From Blastococcus capsensis (lineage in GTDB: Bacteria > Actinomycetota > Actinomycetes > Mycobacteriales > Geodermatophilaceae): 64,000 nucleotides of DNA. Position numbers and translations under genes: made by a program. How positions within the stretch are numbered: the first letter of the stretch is position 1; each line of letters starts with the position of its first letter. The stretch spans positions 372,001 through 436,000 of the forward strand of contig NZ_JASNNW010000002.1 in NCBI RefSeq assembly GCF_030165005.1, written 5' to 3'. The notes below the pieces were generated by a model. It was not told where the DNA came from. It made no database searches and was given only the letters and a program-made list of their open reading frames with translations. Shown here one piece after another: positions 55,189-64,000 of this stretch.

Positions 55189-57266
55189 GTGCGATCCGCT
55201 CGGCGACGGCGGGAGTGCCGTCCGACACGAGGGTTCCCGAGAAGCCCTCGTCGCCCCAGCGGGTGCGGCTCTCGGACTACCGCCGCGGGTTCGCGCTCCT
55301 CCGCCGCTTCCACGGTGGACGGCGGCCGTTCGCCCTGGGATCGCTGCTGCTCCTCGTGGAGGCCCTCGCCGCGGTCGTCGAGCCCATTCCCATCGCCTAC
55401 CTCATCGACTACCTGCAGGGCAGCGCCGCGGCGCTCCGGGAGCTCGGTTGGCCGGGCTTCGGGCGGTCGGAGCGAGCCGAGACGATCGCCCTGCTGATCG
55501 TGGGCATCGTGCTGCTCGCCGCGGTCAACAGCGCGGCCGACTCGCTCGCCGAGGTGTGCCTGGCGCGCGGCGGCCGGATGCTCGGCTACAACATCCGCGT
55601 CGCGATGTACTCGCACCTCCAGCGGCTCTCGCTGGCCTACCACGACAGGCGCCGCACCGGTGACGTCCTGACCCGCGTGACGGGCGACGTCCTCGTGGTG
55701 GAGGACTTCGTCGTCAAGTCCCTGAGCAACCTGCTCGGCAGCTTCCTGGTGCTCGTGGGCACGGTCGGGGTCCTCCTGTGGAAGGAGTGGACCGTCGCGC
55801 TCATCGCCGTGGTGGTCATCCCCACGCTGGCGCTCGTCTCCGACTACTTCTCACGGCGGATGAAGGCGCTGTCGAAGACGCAGCGCGCCCGGGAGGGCGA
55901 GCTGGCGTCCACCACCCAGGAGATGCTGACCTCGATCCGGCTGGTGCAGAGCTACGGCCGAGGCAGCGTGGACCTGGAGCGCTTCTCGGAGCAGACGGAC
56001 AAGAGCATGCGCGCTGCCGTGGGAGTGGCGACGGTCCAGGCGCAGTTCAGCTTCGTCATCGCGCTGCTCGAAGCCTTCACGATCTCCGCGATCGTGTGGA
56101 TCGGGGTGCTGCTGGTCGACAGTGCGGCCATCTCCGTCGGCACCCTGGTCTTCTTCGTGCTGGTCGCGCAGAACATGTTCAAGCCGTCCCGCAAGATCGT
56201 CAGCGAGTGGTACAAGGTCGGCAAGGTCCTCGCGAGCGTCGACCGCATCAGCGACCTGCTCGACCTGGTGCCGGCAGTGGAGGACCGACCCGACGCCCGG
56301 CCGGCTCCGGCCTTCCGCGGACAGGTGGCCTTCCGCAGCGTGACCTTCGCCTACCACGCCGAGCCGGATGACTCCGCCCCGCCGGTCCTCCGCGACGTCG
56401 ACCTCGAGATCCGGCCGGGGGAGGTCGTGGCGCTCGTCGGGCGCAGCGGTGCGGGCAAGAGCACGATCGCCCAGCTCATCCCGCGGCTCTACGACCCCGA
56501 CGACGGCGCGGTGTGCATCGACGGCGAGGACGTCCGCGAGTACACCCTCGAGTCGCTCCGCTCGCAGGTGAGCCTCGTCTTCCAGGACACCGTGCTGCTC
56601 AGCGGCTCGATCGCCGACAACATCGGCTACGGGATCGAGAGAGCGACTCGCGAGCGGATCGAGCAGGCGGCCCGTCTCGCGAACGCCCACGACTTCGTCG
56701 TCGCATTGCCCGACGGCTACGACTCGGAGGTCGGGGAACGGGGGGCGACGCTCTCCGGAGGACAGCGCCAGCGCCTCGCCATCGCCCGCGCCTTCATCCG
56801 GCAGGCGCCGATCCTGGTGCTCGACGAACCGACGACCGGCCTCGACGCCGACTCCACCCGCCTGGTCGTCGGAGCCCTGCGGACGCTCATGCGTCGGACG
56901 ACCACGATCATCATCTCGCACGACCCCGACCTCGTCCGGTGCGCCGACCGGGTCCTCGTCGTGGAGAACGGCGGCATCGCGGAGGAGGGCAGCCCGGCGC
57001 AGCTCGCCCGTGCCGGCGGGCGCTACGCGGAACTGATGCGGCGCTGGTCCGCCGGGAACGCCGGCGGCCGCGCGGACGACGGGCGAGGACCCGAGGACCG
57101 CGCCACCGTCGAGGAGATCATCCGGCGCCTGCAGGCCGACGGGACACCGGTGCCGGACGGCGGCCGGCCCCACCGGCACGCGCTGCCCGTCAACGGGCGG
57201 ACGCCCCCGCAGCAGGACGGCTCGGGGTCGACCGCCGCGCCCGCGCTGGAACGGCCCCCCGCATGA
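55185..57266 (+). CDS. ABC exporter (fused permease and ATPase)
   Basis: 693 residues, a half-transporter that should work as a homodimer. The six-helix exporter domain covers about residues 45-350 and carries the coupling segment YHDRRRTGDVLTRVTGDV. The ATPase has Walker A GRSGAGKS (419-426), Q-loop FQDTVLLSGSI, signature LSGGQRQRLAIARAF, Walker B ILVLDEPTTGLD and H-loop IIISHDPD. A Pro/Gly/Arg-rich tail of about 60 residues follows. In this operon it is the likely exporter or flippase of the phosphorylated or glycosylated product. Confidence 0.93.
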   Translation: MSAIRSATAGVPSDTRVPEKPSSPQRVRLSDYRRGFALLRRFHGGRRPFALGSLLLLVEALAAVVEPIPIAYLIDYLQGSAAALRELGWPGFGRSERAETIALLIVGIVLLAAVNSAADSLAEVCLARGGRMLGYNIRVAMYSHLQRLSLAYHDRRRTGDVLTRVTGDVLVVEDFVVKSLSNLLGSFLVLVGTVGVLLWKEWTVALIAVVVIPTLALVSDYFSRRMKALSKTQRAREGELASTTQEMLTSIRLVQSYGRGSVDLERFSEQTDKSMRAAVGVATVQAQFSFVIALLEAFTISAIVWIGVLLVDSAAISVGTLVFFVLVAQNMFKPSRKIVSEWYKVGKVLASVDRISDLLDLVPAVEDRPDARPAPAFRGQVAFRSVTFAYHAEPDDSAPPVLRDVDLEIRPGEVVALVGRSGAGKSTIAQLIPRLYDPDDGAVCIDGEDVREYTLESLRSQVSLVFQDTVLLSGSIADNIGYGIERATRERIEQAARLANAHDFVVALPDGYDSEVGERGATLSGGQRQRLAIARAFIRQAPILVLDEPTTGLDADSTRLVVGALRTLMRRTTTIIISHDPDLVRCADRVLVVENGGIAEEGSPAQLARAGGRYAELMRRWSAGNAGGRADDGRGPEDRATVEEIIRRLQADGTPVPDGGRPHRHALPVNGRTPPQQDGSGSTAAPALERPPA

Positions 57267-58663
57267 CTACGGCCACCGCCCTCGCCACTCCCCCCGGGGA
57301 GGCGCTGCGTGCGGCGGTCGCCCGCCGTTCACCGCGGGTCGTCGAGGCACTGGATCCCGGCCATGCCCTGGCCCGCGCCCGCGCGTGGGCGGCGCGGTCG
57401 GTCCCCGACGCCACGGTCGAGGCGGTGCGGGTGCGGTCGGTGCGCTACCACCCGGACGGCGGCTGCACGCTGCGCTACCTCGTCCAGCTCTCCTCCGCGG
57501 GGCCGGAGCGGCTCCTGCTCGTGCGGGTGCCGGCGTCGGGGACCGGCATCGCCGTCCGGCCCTTTCCGGCGGACCCGGACCTGCCGACCCTGCGCCACGC
57601 ACTCGACCCCCTGCTCATGCGCGAGGTCCTGGGCCGGGTCGTCCCGGGGACCGGTGGCGCGCGCGCGATCGGACGCTGCGAGGTGGACGTCGTCCGCTAT
57701 CCGCGCGAGGAACGGTGCGTCCTGCGGTACCGGCTCTCACCCGGTGCCGGTGGAGCGGGGGAGCTGCACCATCCCGTCGTGTTCGGGAAGGTGTACGGCG
57801 ACTCCTCCGCCGCCACCACGGCCGCGGGGCTGCGGGTCCTGCGCGCCGGGCTCCGGGTCCTGCCCGGGCCGCTGCGCGTCGTGGTCCCGCAGCCGCTCGC
57901 CGTGGTGCCGTCGCTGCGGTTGGGCCTGACCGAGGCGATTCCCGGACGTCCGGTGCTGCCCGACCTGCTGAGGCGTGCGTGCGAGGCCGGTCCCGGGGCC
58001 GATCGGCGACTGCAGGAGGCGGTCGCGGCGGCGGCCCGCGCCGCTGCCGCCGTCCATGCCTGCGACTCCTGGGGCACCCGGCTGCCCGTACGCGACCTCG
58101 CCGTGGAGCGGGCGCTGGCCGAGCGGGACCTGACCGCGCTGGACCCGGTGTGGCCGGGGGTCGCCGCATACCTGCGCCGTCGGGTCGTGGGCGCGCTCGA
58201 GGCGGTCGCGGGGAACGGGTCCGCGACCGGATGGCCGGTCGTGCCGGTACTCGCCCACGGTGATCTCACACCGGGCCAGGTGCTGCTCGACGACTCCGGC
58301 CGGGCGGGGATCGTCGACGTCGACACCCTGTGCGTCGCGGAGCCCGCGCTGGACCTCGGTCGGTTCCTGGCCTACCTGCACGTCGCCGGCATCCGCCGGT
58401 CCCCGGCGGCGTGGCCGTTGCTGGCCGACCTGACCGGGATCTTCCTCACGACTTATCTCGACGTGCAGGCGCCCTCCGCCGGGGCGGGGAACGTGGCCGT
58501 GGACGCGCGCCGGTTGCTGCTGGCACGCACGGCCGCGTACCGCGTCCTGGCGCTCGCCCGCCTGGGCGCCAGCGCCTGCCGGCAGTTGAAGGACGACCGG
58601 CTGGGCGCGGCCACCGATGTGCTCGACGCGGGGAACGACTGGATGAGGAGCGTGGCGGTATGA
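57263..58663 (+). CDS. APH-superfamily phosphotransferase D (HGDLTPGQ loop)
   Basis: 466 residues. Two N-terminal motifs: VRSVRYHPDGGCTLRYLV and VDVVRYPREERCVLRYRL. The nucleotide-lysine candidate is in VVFGKVYGDSS. The catalytic loop is AHGDLTPGQ (H332, D334, Q339), followed by IVDVDTLCVAEPALDLGRFLAYLHVAGI. It is maltokinase-like in its loop, but without that enzyme's full signature. It overlaps both neighbours by 4 bases. Confidence 0.85.
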   Translation: MTTATALATPPGEALRAAVARRSPRVVEALDPGHALARARAWAARSVPDATVEAVRVRSVRYHPDGGCTLRYLVQLSSAGPERLLLVRVPASGTGIAVRPFPADPDLPTLRHALDPLLMREVLGRVVPGTGGARAIGRCEVDVVRYPREERCVLRYRLSPGAGGAGELHHPVVFGKVYGDSSAATTAAGLRVLRAGLRVLPGPLRVVVPQPLAVVPSLRLGLTEAIPGRPVLPDLLRRACEAGPGADRRLQEAVAAAARAAAAVHACDSWGTRLPVRDLAVERALAERDLTALDPVWPGVAAYLRRRVVGALEAVAGNGSATGWPVVPVLAHGDLTPGQVLLDDSGRAGIVDVDTLCVAEPALDLGRFLAYLHVAGIRRSPAAWPLLADLTGIFLTTYLDVQAPSAGAGNVAVDARRLLLARTAAYRVLALARLGASACRQLKDDRLGAATDVLDAGNDWMRSVAV

Positions 58664-60105
58664 CGCCAGGTCTCGAGGACAGGGACGTGGTTGCGGCGCT
58701 CGAGGAGTTCGCCGGCCTTCCCGACTGGCTGGCGGGGGTCATGGCACCGGGACGCGTCGCCGGGGCCCTGCGAGGCGTGGTCGCGGAGATGCCCGGACCG
58801 CGGATCGAGGTGACCGGCGCGGATATCGACCGGTTGCGCGCGAAGGGCGACACCTGGCAGGTCCACTGCCGGGTGTCGGTGGTCCGGGACGGGCGGCCGG
58901 AGGACCTCGTCCTCGTCGGGCAACTCCTCCCACCGGGCTCCCCGTCGCCGCCGGAGGGCGTGGCCGCTCCCTTGGGAGAAGCCGGCTGGAGCTGCTACCT
59001 CGCCGACCTGCGACTGCACCTGGCGGTGGAGGTGGCCGACGCCGCGCTCCCGGCCCTGCCCTCGCTCGTCGAGGCGGACAGGGCCGTCGAGGTGCTGCAG
59101 CGGAGCCTGCGCGAGGCGGGCCACGACGCCGAAGTCGTCGGCTGCGTTCCCGACGTCGTCCGGTACAAGCCCGGCAGCCGCTGCACCATCGTCTACCGCA
59201 TGCAGTACCGGGACGGCGTCCCGGGGCCGGATCCGCTCGTCGCCAAGACGCACCAGGGCGACAAGGGGCGGACGGCCTGGGAGGCGATGCGTGCGCTGTG
59301 GGCGGCGCCCGTCGCGCGGAGCGGCGTCGTGACCCTGGCCGAGCCGCTCGCCTATCTACCGGAGGAGCGGGTGCTCATCCAGGGGCCCGTGCCGGAGGAA
59401 CGCACGCTGAGGGACCTCGCCCGGGACGCACTGACCGACGTGCTGACCACGGGGTCGTCCGGCTCACTGGCGGAACTGCGCGAGATGCTCGCCCGCACGG
59501 CGGTCGCGCTGGCCGCGCTGCACGGCAGCGGGGCGCAGTACGGACGGGTCGCGACGTGGGACGAGGAGCTGGCGGAGCTCCGGGGGGTCGTCGCCCGGCT
59601 GGCCACCACCGTGCCCCGGGTCGGCTCGGCGGCCGATCCCCTACTGGGCCGCCTGGCGGACGTGCACTCGTCGGTTCCGCCGGACCTGCTGGTCAGCGCG
59701 CATCACGACTTCCGTCCGGCCCAGGTCCTGCTGCACGGTGGCCAGGTCGGTTTCATCGACTTCGACGGGTCCTGCCGGGCGGAGCCGGCGCTGGACCTGG
59801 GGCGTTTTCGCGCGAAGCTGCGCGACATCGGCATCAGCGCTTTCTCCGAGGCCGCGCGGTCGGGGGCCGGGGTGCTCGCGCTCGAGGACCACCTCGGCCT
59901 GCTCGACGAGTTGTGCGACGACTTCCTCGCCGAGTACCAGAACCATGCGTCGGTCACCGCGCCGCGCGTCGTGCTCTGGGAGACGACGGATCTGCTCACC
60001 GCCCTGCTGCACGCGTGGACGAAGGTCCGGACCGCGCGCGTGGCACCGCGGCTGGCCGTGCTCCGCCACACGCTCCGCACCGCTCCGGTGTTCGCCATGG
60101 ACTGA
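58660..60105 (+). CDS. APH-superfamily phosphotransferase E (HHD-Q loop)
   Basis: 481 residues. The N-lobe motif is VPDVVRYKPGSRCTIVYRM with the lysine candidate in LVAKTHQGDKGR. The catalytic loop is AHHDFRPAQ (H348, D350, Q355), and the metal motif FIDFDGSCRAEPALDLGRFRAKLRDIGI closely matches that of protein D. Last gene of the operon; a strong hairpin follows at 60299. Confidence 0.85.
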   Translation: MTPGLEDRDVVAALEEFAGLPDWLAGVMAPGRVAGALRGVVAEMPGPRIEVTGADIDRLRAKGDTWQVHCRVSVVRDGRPEDLVLVGQLLPPGSPSPPEGVAAPLGEAGWSCYLADLRLHLAVEVADAALPALPSLVEADRAVEVLQRSLREAGHDAEVVGCVPDVVRYKPGSRCTIVYRMQYRDGVPGPDPLVAKTHQGDKGRTAWEAMRALWAAPVARSGVVTLAEPLAYLPEERVLIQGPVPEERTLRDLARDALTDVLTTGSSGSLAELREMLARTAVALAALHGSGAQYGRVATWDEELAELRGVVARLATTVPRVGSAADPLLGRLADVHSSVPPDLLVSAHHDFRPAQVLLHGGQVGFIDFDGSCRAEPALDLGRFRAKLRDIGISAFSEAARSGAGVLALEDHLGLLDELCDDFLAEYQNHASVTAPRVVLWETTDLLTALLHAWTKVRTARVAPRLAVLRHTLRTAPVFAMD

Positions 60106-60298
60106 CCCGGCCACGCCACCGGGGCTCGGGGCGCTCCTCCTCACCCGGCCCGCCGGAGCGAACGGTCCCGGACCCGAGGCGGCACCGCGGTGCCCGGTGT
60201 CAGCGGAGGGCAGGCCTGCGGCTCCCGAGCACCGTGCGGATCGGTAGCACGCCGCCCACACCGGGTCCGGGTCGTCCGCGCCGGCGAGGGTCGGCCGG

Positions 60299-60337
60299 CA
60301 CCACCAGGCCGGACCGGGCCGGGCCGGGCTGGTGGTG
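60299..60337. terminator. Strong hairpin between convergent genes (likely bidirectional terminator)
   Basis: CACCACCAG (60299-60307) pairs with CTGGTGGTG (60329-60337); after one mismatch four more G/C pairs extend the stem towards an 11-base loop. It lies in the 301-base gap between the end of the plus operon (60105) and the end of korB (60407). No T-tract, as is common in Actinobacteria. I see nothing else in this gap that looks like a gene. Confidence 0.6.
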
Positions 60338-60406
60338 GGGTCGCCGCGCCGACGCGGCGAGAACTGCGCGAGGCGCTGCCGGTCCTCACGGCGGTGCTGC
60401 GGGAGT

Positions 60407-61513
60407 TCAGGCGGTGACGGTCCAGGTGTCCCCACCGGCGAGCAGGGCGTCCAGCTCGCCGGGGCCCTGCAGCTGTGCCTCGTGCAGCTGCTCGGCCATC
60501 ATCGCGTCGTACGACGGCTTCTGGACCGACCGGAAGACGCCCATCGGCGTGTAGCGGAGGTCCTGCGAGGACAGCCGGGACAGCGCGAACGCGTAGGACG
60601 GGTCCTCGCGGGTGGCGTCGTGCACCACGATCCCGCTCGCGTCGACCTGGTTGGTCTCGGCGATCCGCAACCCACCGAAGTCGTCGCGGACCACGCAGGA
60701 GGCGCCGTCCGGGCCGAACACCAGCGGCTTGCCGTGCTCGAGCGGGATCGTCCACATCGGGCCCGTGGCCGGGTCCTTGAGCAGCTCGAACGCCCCGTCG
60801 TTGAAGATGTTGCAGTTCTGGTAGATCTCCACCAGCGACGTGCCCTGGTGCTCGGCGGCCTGCCGCAGCACCTCGGTCAGCCCCTTGCGGTCGGAGTCCA
60901 TCGCCCGGCCGACGAAGGTGGCATCGGCGCCGAGAGCCAGCGACACCGGGTTGAACGGGTGGTCCAGCGAGCCCATCGGCGTGGACTTGGTGACCTTCCC
61001 GATCTCGGAGGTGGGGGAGTACTGGCCCTTGGTGAGCCCGTAGATCCGGTTGTTGAACAGCAGGATCGTCATGTTGACGTTGCGCCGCAGGGCGTGGATC
61101 AGGTGATTGCCGCCGATGGACAGCGCGTCGCCGTCGCCGGTGACGACCCAGACCGACAGGTCGGGGCGGGAGGCGGCCAGCCCGGTGGCGATCGCCGGGG
61201 CGCGGCCGTGGATCGAGTGCATCCCGTAGGTGTTCATGTAGTACGGGAAGCGCGACGAGCACCCGATGCCCGAGACGATCACCATGTCCTCGCGGGCGAT
61301 GCCGAGGCTGGGCAGGAAGCTCTGGACCGCGTTGAGGATGACGTAGTCACCGCACCCGGGGCACCAGCGCACCTCCTGGTCGGTCTTGAGGTCCTTGCCC
61401 TTGAGCGCCGTCTGCTTCTCGCCCTGGCTCTCGACCGAGGCGGTGATGGCGTCCGCGATGGGACCGGGCGGGGTCGACGACCCAGCCGGCATGCCGAGAT
61501 CGATGGTGCTCAC
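60407..61513 (-). CDS. korB: 2-oxoacid:ferredoxin oxidoreductase beta subunit (2-oxoglutarate type)
   Basis: 368 residues. The thiamine-diphosphate motif is [20 protein letters not shown]. The cysteine motif [10 protein letters not shown] near residue 51 binds the [4Fe-4S] cluster, with a further Cys in [11 protein letters not shown]. With KorA it oxidises 2-oxoglutarate to succinyl-CoA and reduces ferredoxin, an alternative TCA step known in mycobacteria. GTG 61513 overlaps the korA stop by 4 bases. Confidence 0.95.
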   Translation of the reverse strand: MSTIDLGMPAGSSTPPGPIADAITASVESQGEKQTALKGKDLKTDQEVRWCPGCGDYVILNAVQSFLPSLGIAREDMVIVSGIGCSSRFPYYMNTYGMHSIHGRAPAIATGLAASRPDLSVWVVTGDGDALSIGGNHLIHALRRNVNMTILLFNNRIYGLTKGQYSPTSEIGKVTKSTPMGSLDHPFNPVSLALGADATFVGRAMDSDRKGLTEVLRQAAEHQGTSLVEIYQNCNIFNDGAFELLKDPATGPMWTIPLEHGKPLVFGPDGASCVVRDDFGGLRIAETNQVDASGIVVHDATREDPSYAFALSRLSSQDLRYTPMGVFRSVQKPSYDAMMAEQLHEAQLQGPGELDALLAGGDTWTVTA

Positions 61514-63480
61514 TGGAGTGCTCCGTTCGCGGCGGCGGGGTTTCCGGTGTCGATGGCGTCCTGGATGACGGCGGCCAGCTCGGCGGAGCGGAACGGCATC
61601 CCGCGCACCTGGGTGTGGCTCTGGACGTCGACCAGGTACTTGGCGCGCAGCAGCAGGGCCAGCTGCCCGAGGTTCATCTCCGGGCAGATCACCCGGTCGT
61701 ACCGGCCCAGGACCTCGCCGAGGTCGGCCGGGAACGGGTTGATGTGCCGCAGGTGGATCTGGGCGACCTTGCGGCCGGAGGTGCGGATCCGCCGGCAGGC
61801 GGCGCCGATGGGGCCGTAGGTGGAACCCCACCCGATGACGGCGACGCGGGCGTCACCGTCGGGGTCCTCGACGTCGGTCGGCGGGATCGACGCGGCGATG
61901 CCGTCGATCTTGGCCTGACGCGTGCGGGTCATGAAGTCGTGGTTGGCCGGGTCGTAGGAGATGTTGCCGGTCCGGTCGGCCTTCTCCAGCCCGCCGATCC
62001 GGTGCTGCATGCCCGCGGTGCCCGGGATGGCCCAGGCGCGGGCGAGGGTATCCGGATCCCGCAGGTAAGGGAGGAACTCGCCGTCCTCGCCGTTCGGCTC
62101 GGTGGCGAAGTCGACGGCCGGCTTCAGGTCGGGGAGGGAGTCGGCGTCCGGGATGGCCCACGGCTCCGCGCCGTTGGCCAGGTAGCCGTCCGACAGCAGC
62201 ATGACCGGCGTCCGGTAGGCCAGTGCGATCCGCGCGGCCTCGACGGCGGCGTCGAAGCAGTCGCCGGGGGAGCGCGGCGCGATCACCGGCACCGGGGCCT
62301 CGCCGTTGCGGCCGAACATCGCCTGCAGCAGGTCCGACTGCTCGGTCTTGGTGGGCAGGCCGGTCGAGGGCCCGCCGCGCTGCACGTCGATGATGACCAG
62401 CGGCAGCTCGGTCATGACCGCCAGGCCGATCGTCTCGCCCTTGAGCGCCACGCCGGGGCCCGACGTCGTGGTGATCCCGAGCGCGCCGCCGAACGAGGCG
62501 CCGAGGGCCGCGCCGATGCCGGCGATCTCGTCCTCGGCCTGGAAGGTGCGCACGCCGAAGGACTTGTGCCGGGAGAGCTCGTGCAGGATGTCCGACGCCG
62601 GGGTGATCGGGTAGGCGCCGAGGAACACCGGCAGGCCCGAGCGCTGACCGGCGGCCACGAGCCCGAGGGCGAGCGCCTGGTTGCCGGAGATGTTCCGGTA
62701 GCGGCCCGGCTTCATCGGGGCCGGCTTGATCTCGTAGGAGACGGCGAACGCCTCGGTGGTGTCCCCGTAGTTGTAGCCGGCCCGGAACGCGGCGATGTTG
62801 GCCGCGGCGATCTCCGGCTTCCGGCGGAACGTGCGCTCGAGGAAGCGGATCGTGCCCTCGGTCGGGCGGTGGTACATCCACGACAGCAGGCCGAGCGTGA
62901 ACATGTTCTTGCTCCGCTCGGCCTCCTTCTTGCCCAGGCCCGAGTCGGCGAGCGCGTCGAGGGTCATCGAGGTCAGCGGCACGCTGACCGTCTGCCACCC
63001 CTCGAGGGAGCCGTCCTCCAGCGGGTTGGTCGCGTAGCCGACCTTCGCCAGGTTCCGCGGCGTGAACTCGTCGGCGTCGACGATGAGCAGACCGCCGCCG
63101 GGCAGCTCCGCGAGGTTGGCCTTGAGGGCCGCGGGATTCATGGCGACCAGGACGTCCGGCGCGTCGCCCGGCGTCATGACGTCGTGGTCGGCGAACTGCA
63201 GCTGGAAGGAGCTGACGCCCGGGAGAGTCCCCGTCGGCGCCCGGATCTCGGCGGGGAAGTTCGGCAGCGTCTTCAGGTCGTTGCCGAAGGACGCCGTCTC
63301 ACTGGTGAAGCGGTTGCCCGTGAGCTGCATGCCGTCGCCGGAGTCACCGGCCAGCCGGATGACGACGCGGTCGAGTTCGACGACGCTCTTCACCAGCCCG
63401 CCGGGTGCGGAGCTGGACACCGGGGTGGCCACGTCGTCCGTCGAGGCCGACGGCGCGACGGTCGGGTTGGTGCCAGTCAT
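61510..63480 (-). CDS. korA: 2-oxoacid:ferredoxin oxidoreductase alpha/gamma fusion subunit
   Basis: 656 residues. The gamma domain comes first ([39 protein letters not shown]). The pyrimidine-binding alpha domain follows ([49 protein letters not shown]). The order matches KorA of mycobacteria. ATG 63480 is preferred over GTG 63498, because GGTGGAGG sits between the two. Confidence 0.95.
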   Translation of the reverse strand: MTGTNPTVAPSASTDDVATPVSSSAPGGLVKSVVELDRVVIRLAGDSGDGMQLTGNRFTSETASFGNDLKTLPNFPAEIRAPTGTLPGVSSFQLQFADHDVMTPGDAPDVLVAMNPAALKANLAELPGGGLLIVDADEFTPRNLAKVGYATNPLEDGSLEGWQTVSVPLTSMTLDALADSGLGKKEAERSKNMFTLGLLSWMYHRPTEGTIRFLERTFRRKPEIAAANIAAFRAGYNYGDTTEAFAVSYEIKPAPMKPGRYRNISGNQALALGLVAAGQRSGLPVFLGAYPITPASDILHELSRHKSFGVRTFQAEDEIAGIGAALGASFGGALGITTTSGPGVALKGETIGLAVMTELPLVIIDVQRGGPSTGLPTKTEQSDLLQAMFGRNGEAPVPVIAPRSPGDCFDAAVEAARIALAYRTPVMLLSDGYLANGAEPWAIPDADSLPDLKPAVDFATEPNGEDGEFLPYLRDPDTLARAWAIPGTAGMQHRIGGLEKADRTGNISYDPANHDFMTRTRQAKIDGIAASIPPTDVEDPDGDARVAVIGWGSTYGPIGAACRRIRTSGRKVAQIHLRHINPFPADLGEVLGRYDRVICPEMNLGQLALLLRAKYLVDVQSHTQVRGMPFRSAELAAVIQDAIDTGNPAAANGALQ

Positions 63481-63663
63481 CAGCGGTTCTACCTCCACCG
63501 GGCGAGGTTACGTGCGTGTGTCGGCGCCGGGAATGTGCAACCGGACACGCTGGAGCAGCGAGGGATCCCACCGCGTTCGCACCTGCCAACCGCGCCGGGG
63601 GCCCCGGCATTCCGCGCCGTCCCGCGCGGGAACGGGCGGTCGGGGGACGGCGTTGGAGCGGAC
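63481..63663. promoter_or_regulatory. Divergent korA/htpX intergenic region
   Basis: 183 bases separate the two starts and must hold promoters for both. I found no convincing -35/-10 pair and no known operator. Confidence 0.3.
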
Positions 63664-64000
63664 GTGCAACGCTGGAACAACGGACTGAAGACCGCCGTCC
63701 TCCTCGGGCTGATGGGCGGGCTCATCCTGATGGCGGGCGCGCTCATCGGTGGCCGTGGTGGGCTCTTCATCGCGCTGCTGATCGCCCTCGGCGTCAACGG
63801 GTACGCGTACTTCAACTCCGACAAGCTGGCCTTGCGGTCGATGCGGGCCTTCCCGGTCACCGAGACGCAGGCCCCGCAGTTGTACGCGATCGTCCGGGAG
63901 CTGGCCACCGAGGCGCGGCAGCCGATGCCCCGCCTCTACGTCAGCCCGACCAACCAGCCGAACGCCTTCGCCACCGGCCGCAACCCCCGCAACGCCGCCG
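63664..64000 (+). CDS. htpX: HtpX-type M48 membrane metalloprotease, N-terminal part (runs off the right edge)
   Basis: GTG 63664 begins [19 protein letters not shown], with two hydrophobic helices (about residues 8-27 and 33-47). Then [51 protein letters not shown] follows, the invariant lead-in to the zinc-binding HExxH helix of M48B proteases, which lies beyond the window. The role is membrane protein quality control. Incomplete at 64000. Confidence 0.93.
   Translation, partial: MQRWNNGLKTAVLLGLMGGLILMAGALIGGRGGLFIALLIALGVNGYAYFNSDKLALRSMRAFPVTETQAPQLYAIVRELATEARQPMPRLYVSPTNQPNAFATGRNPRNAA

Noticed and set aside
60190-60417. 75-codon plus-strand frame between the operon and korB
   Set aside because: It is arginine- and glycine-rich with no ribosome site or motif, it spans the strong hairpin, and it runs into korB. 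Only its last 20 residues look protein-like.

Overview
The window is high-GC actinobacterial chromosome. Gene order, very high GC, frequent GTG starts and the mix of haem, menaquinone, cytochrome c and Complex I genes fit the order Geodermatophilales (Blastococcus, Geodermatophilus or Modestobacter type). That placement is inferred from gene order and codon style, not from a marker gene.

Layout. (1) 1-5.0 kb: tetrapyrrole synthesis (end of hemC, hemD fusion, hemB, a small membrane protein, hemL). (2) 5.0-10.1 kb: a histidine phosphatase, then the System II cytochrome c maturation set (TlpA/ResA-like lipoprotein, ccdA, resB, ccsB) and a small MGRHS protein. (3) 10.1-18.9 kb: menaquinone synthesis on both strands (menA and menE on minus, menC and menD on plus, menF on minus, menG on plus), with an Lrp/AsnC regulator and a DUF4229 protein. 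A 324-bp palindrome-rich element with 16-bp terminal inverted repeats follows menD. (4) 18.9-23.1 kb: an accessory patch with an HNH-endonuclease remnant, an OLD-like AAA/TOPRIM nuclease of visibly lower GC, a membrane-protein fragment, and an IS1634-family element with a nonsense-disrupted transposase. (5) 23.1-24.6 kb: GNAT acetyltransferase, a tiny Pro/Asp-rich protein, a phosphoribosyltransferase. (6) 24.6-43.6 kb: a perfect Rex operator, a MenJ-like reductase, all fourteen nuo genes (A to N) and a polyprenyl diphosphate synthase that probably makes the menaquinone side chain. (7) 43.6-47.4 kb: a frameshifted PQQ-type sugar dehydrogenase lipoprotein, a frameshifted PepSY lipoprotein and a response regulator/sensor kinase pair. 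(8) 47.8-60.1 kb: an eight-gene operon whose genes all overlap: two glycosyltransferases, one ABC exporter and five proteins of the APH/maltokinase-like phosphotransferase superfamily, one of them a tandem of two kinase-like units. No described system I recognise has this make-up. (9) 60.4-63.5 kb: korB and korA (2-oxoglutarate:ferredoxin oxidoreductase) on minus, and the start of an htpX-type protease.

Most of the window is one respiratory programme: haem, cytochrome c, menaquinone, NADH dehydrogenase and a ferredoxin-reducing oxidoreductase. The Rex site ties part of it to the NADH/NAD+ ratio.

Two observations stand out. The first is the phosphotransferase/glycosyltransferase/exporter operon. 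The second is a recurring design at gene junctions: where neighbouring genes are separated by a gap, the gap is often one short open frame. Its start overlaps the upstream stop and its stop overlaps the downstream start (ATGA or GTGA at both ends). Three of these frames share a related peptide start, lie on a short palindromic repeat, and look like one dispersed element family.
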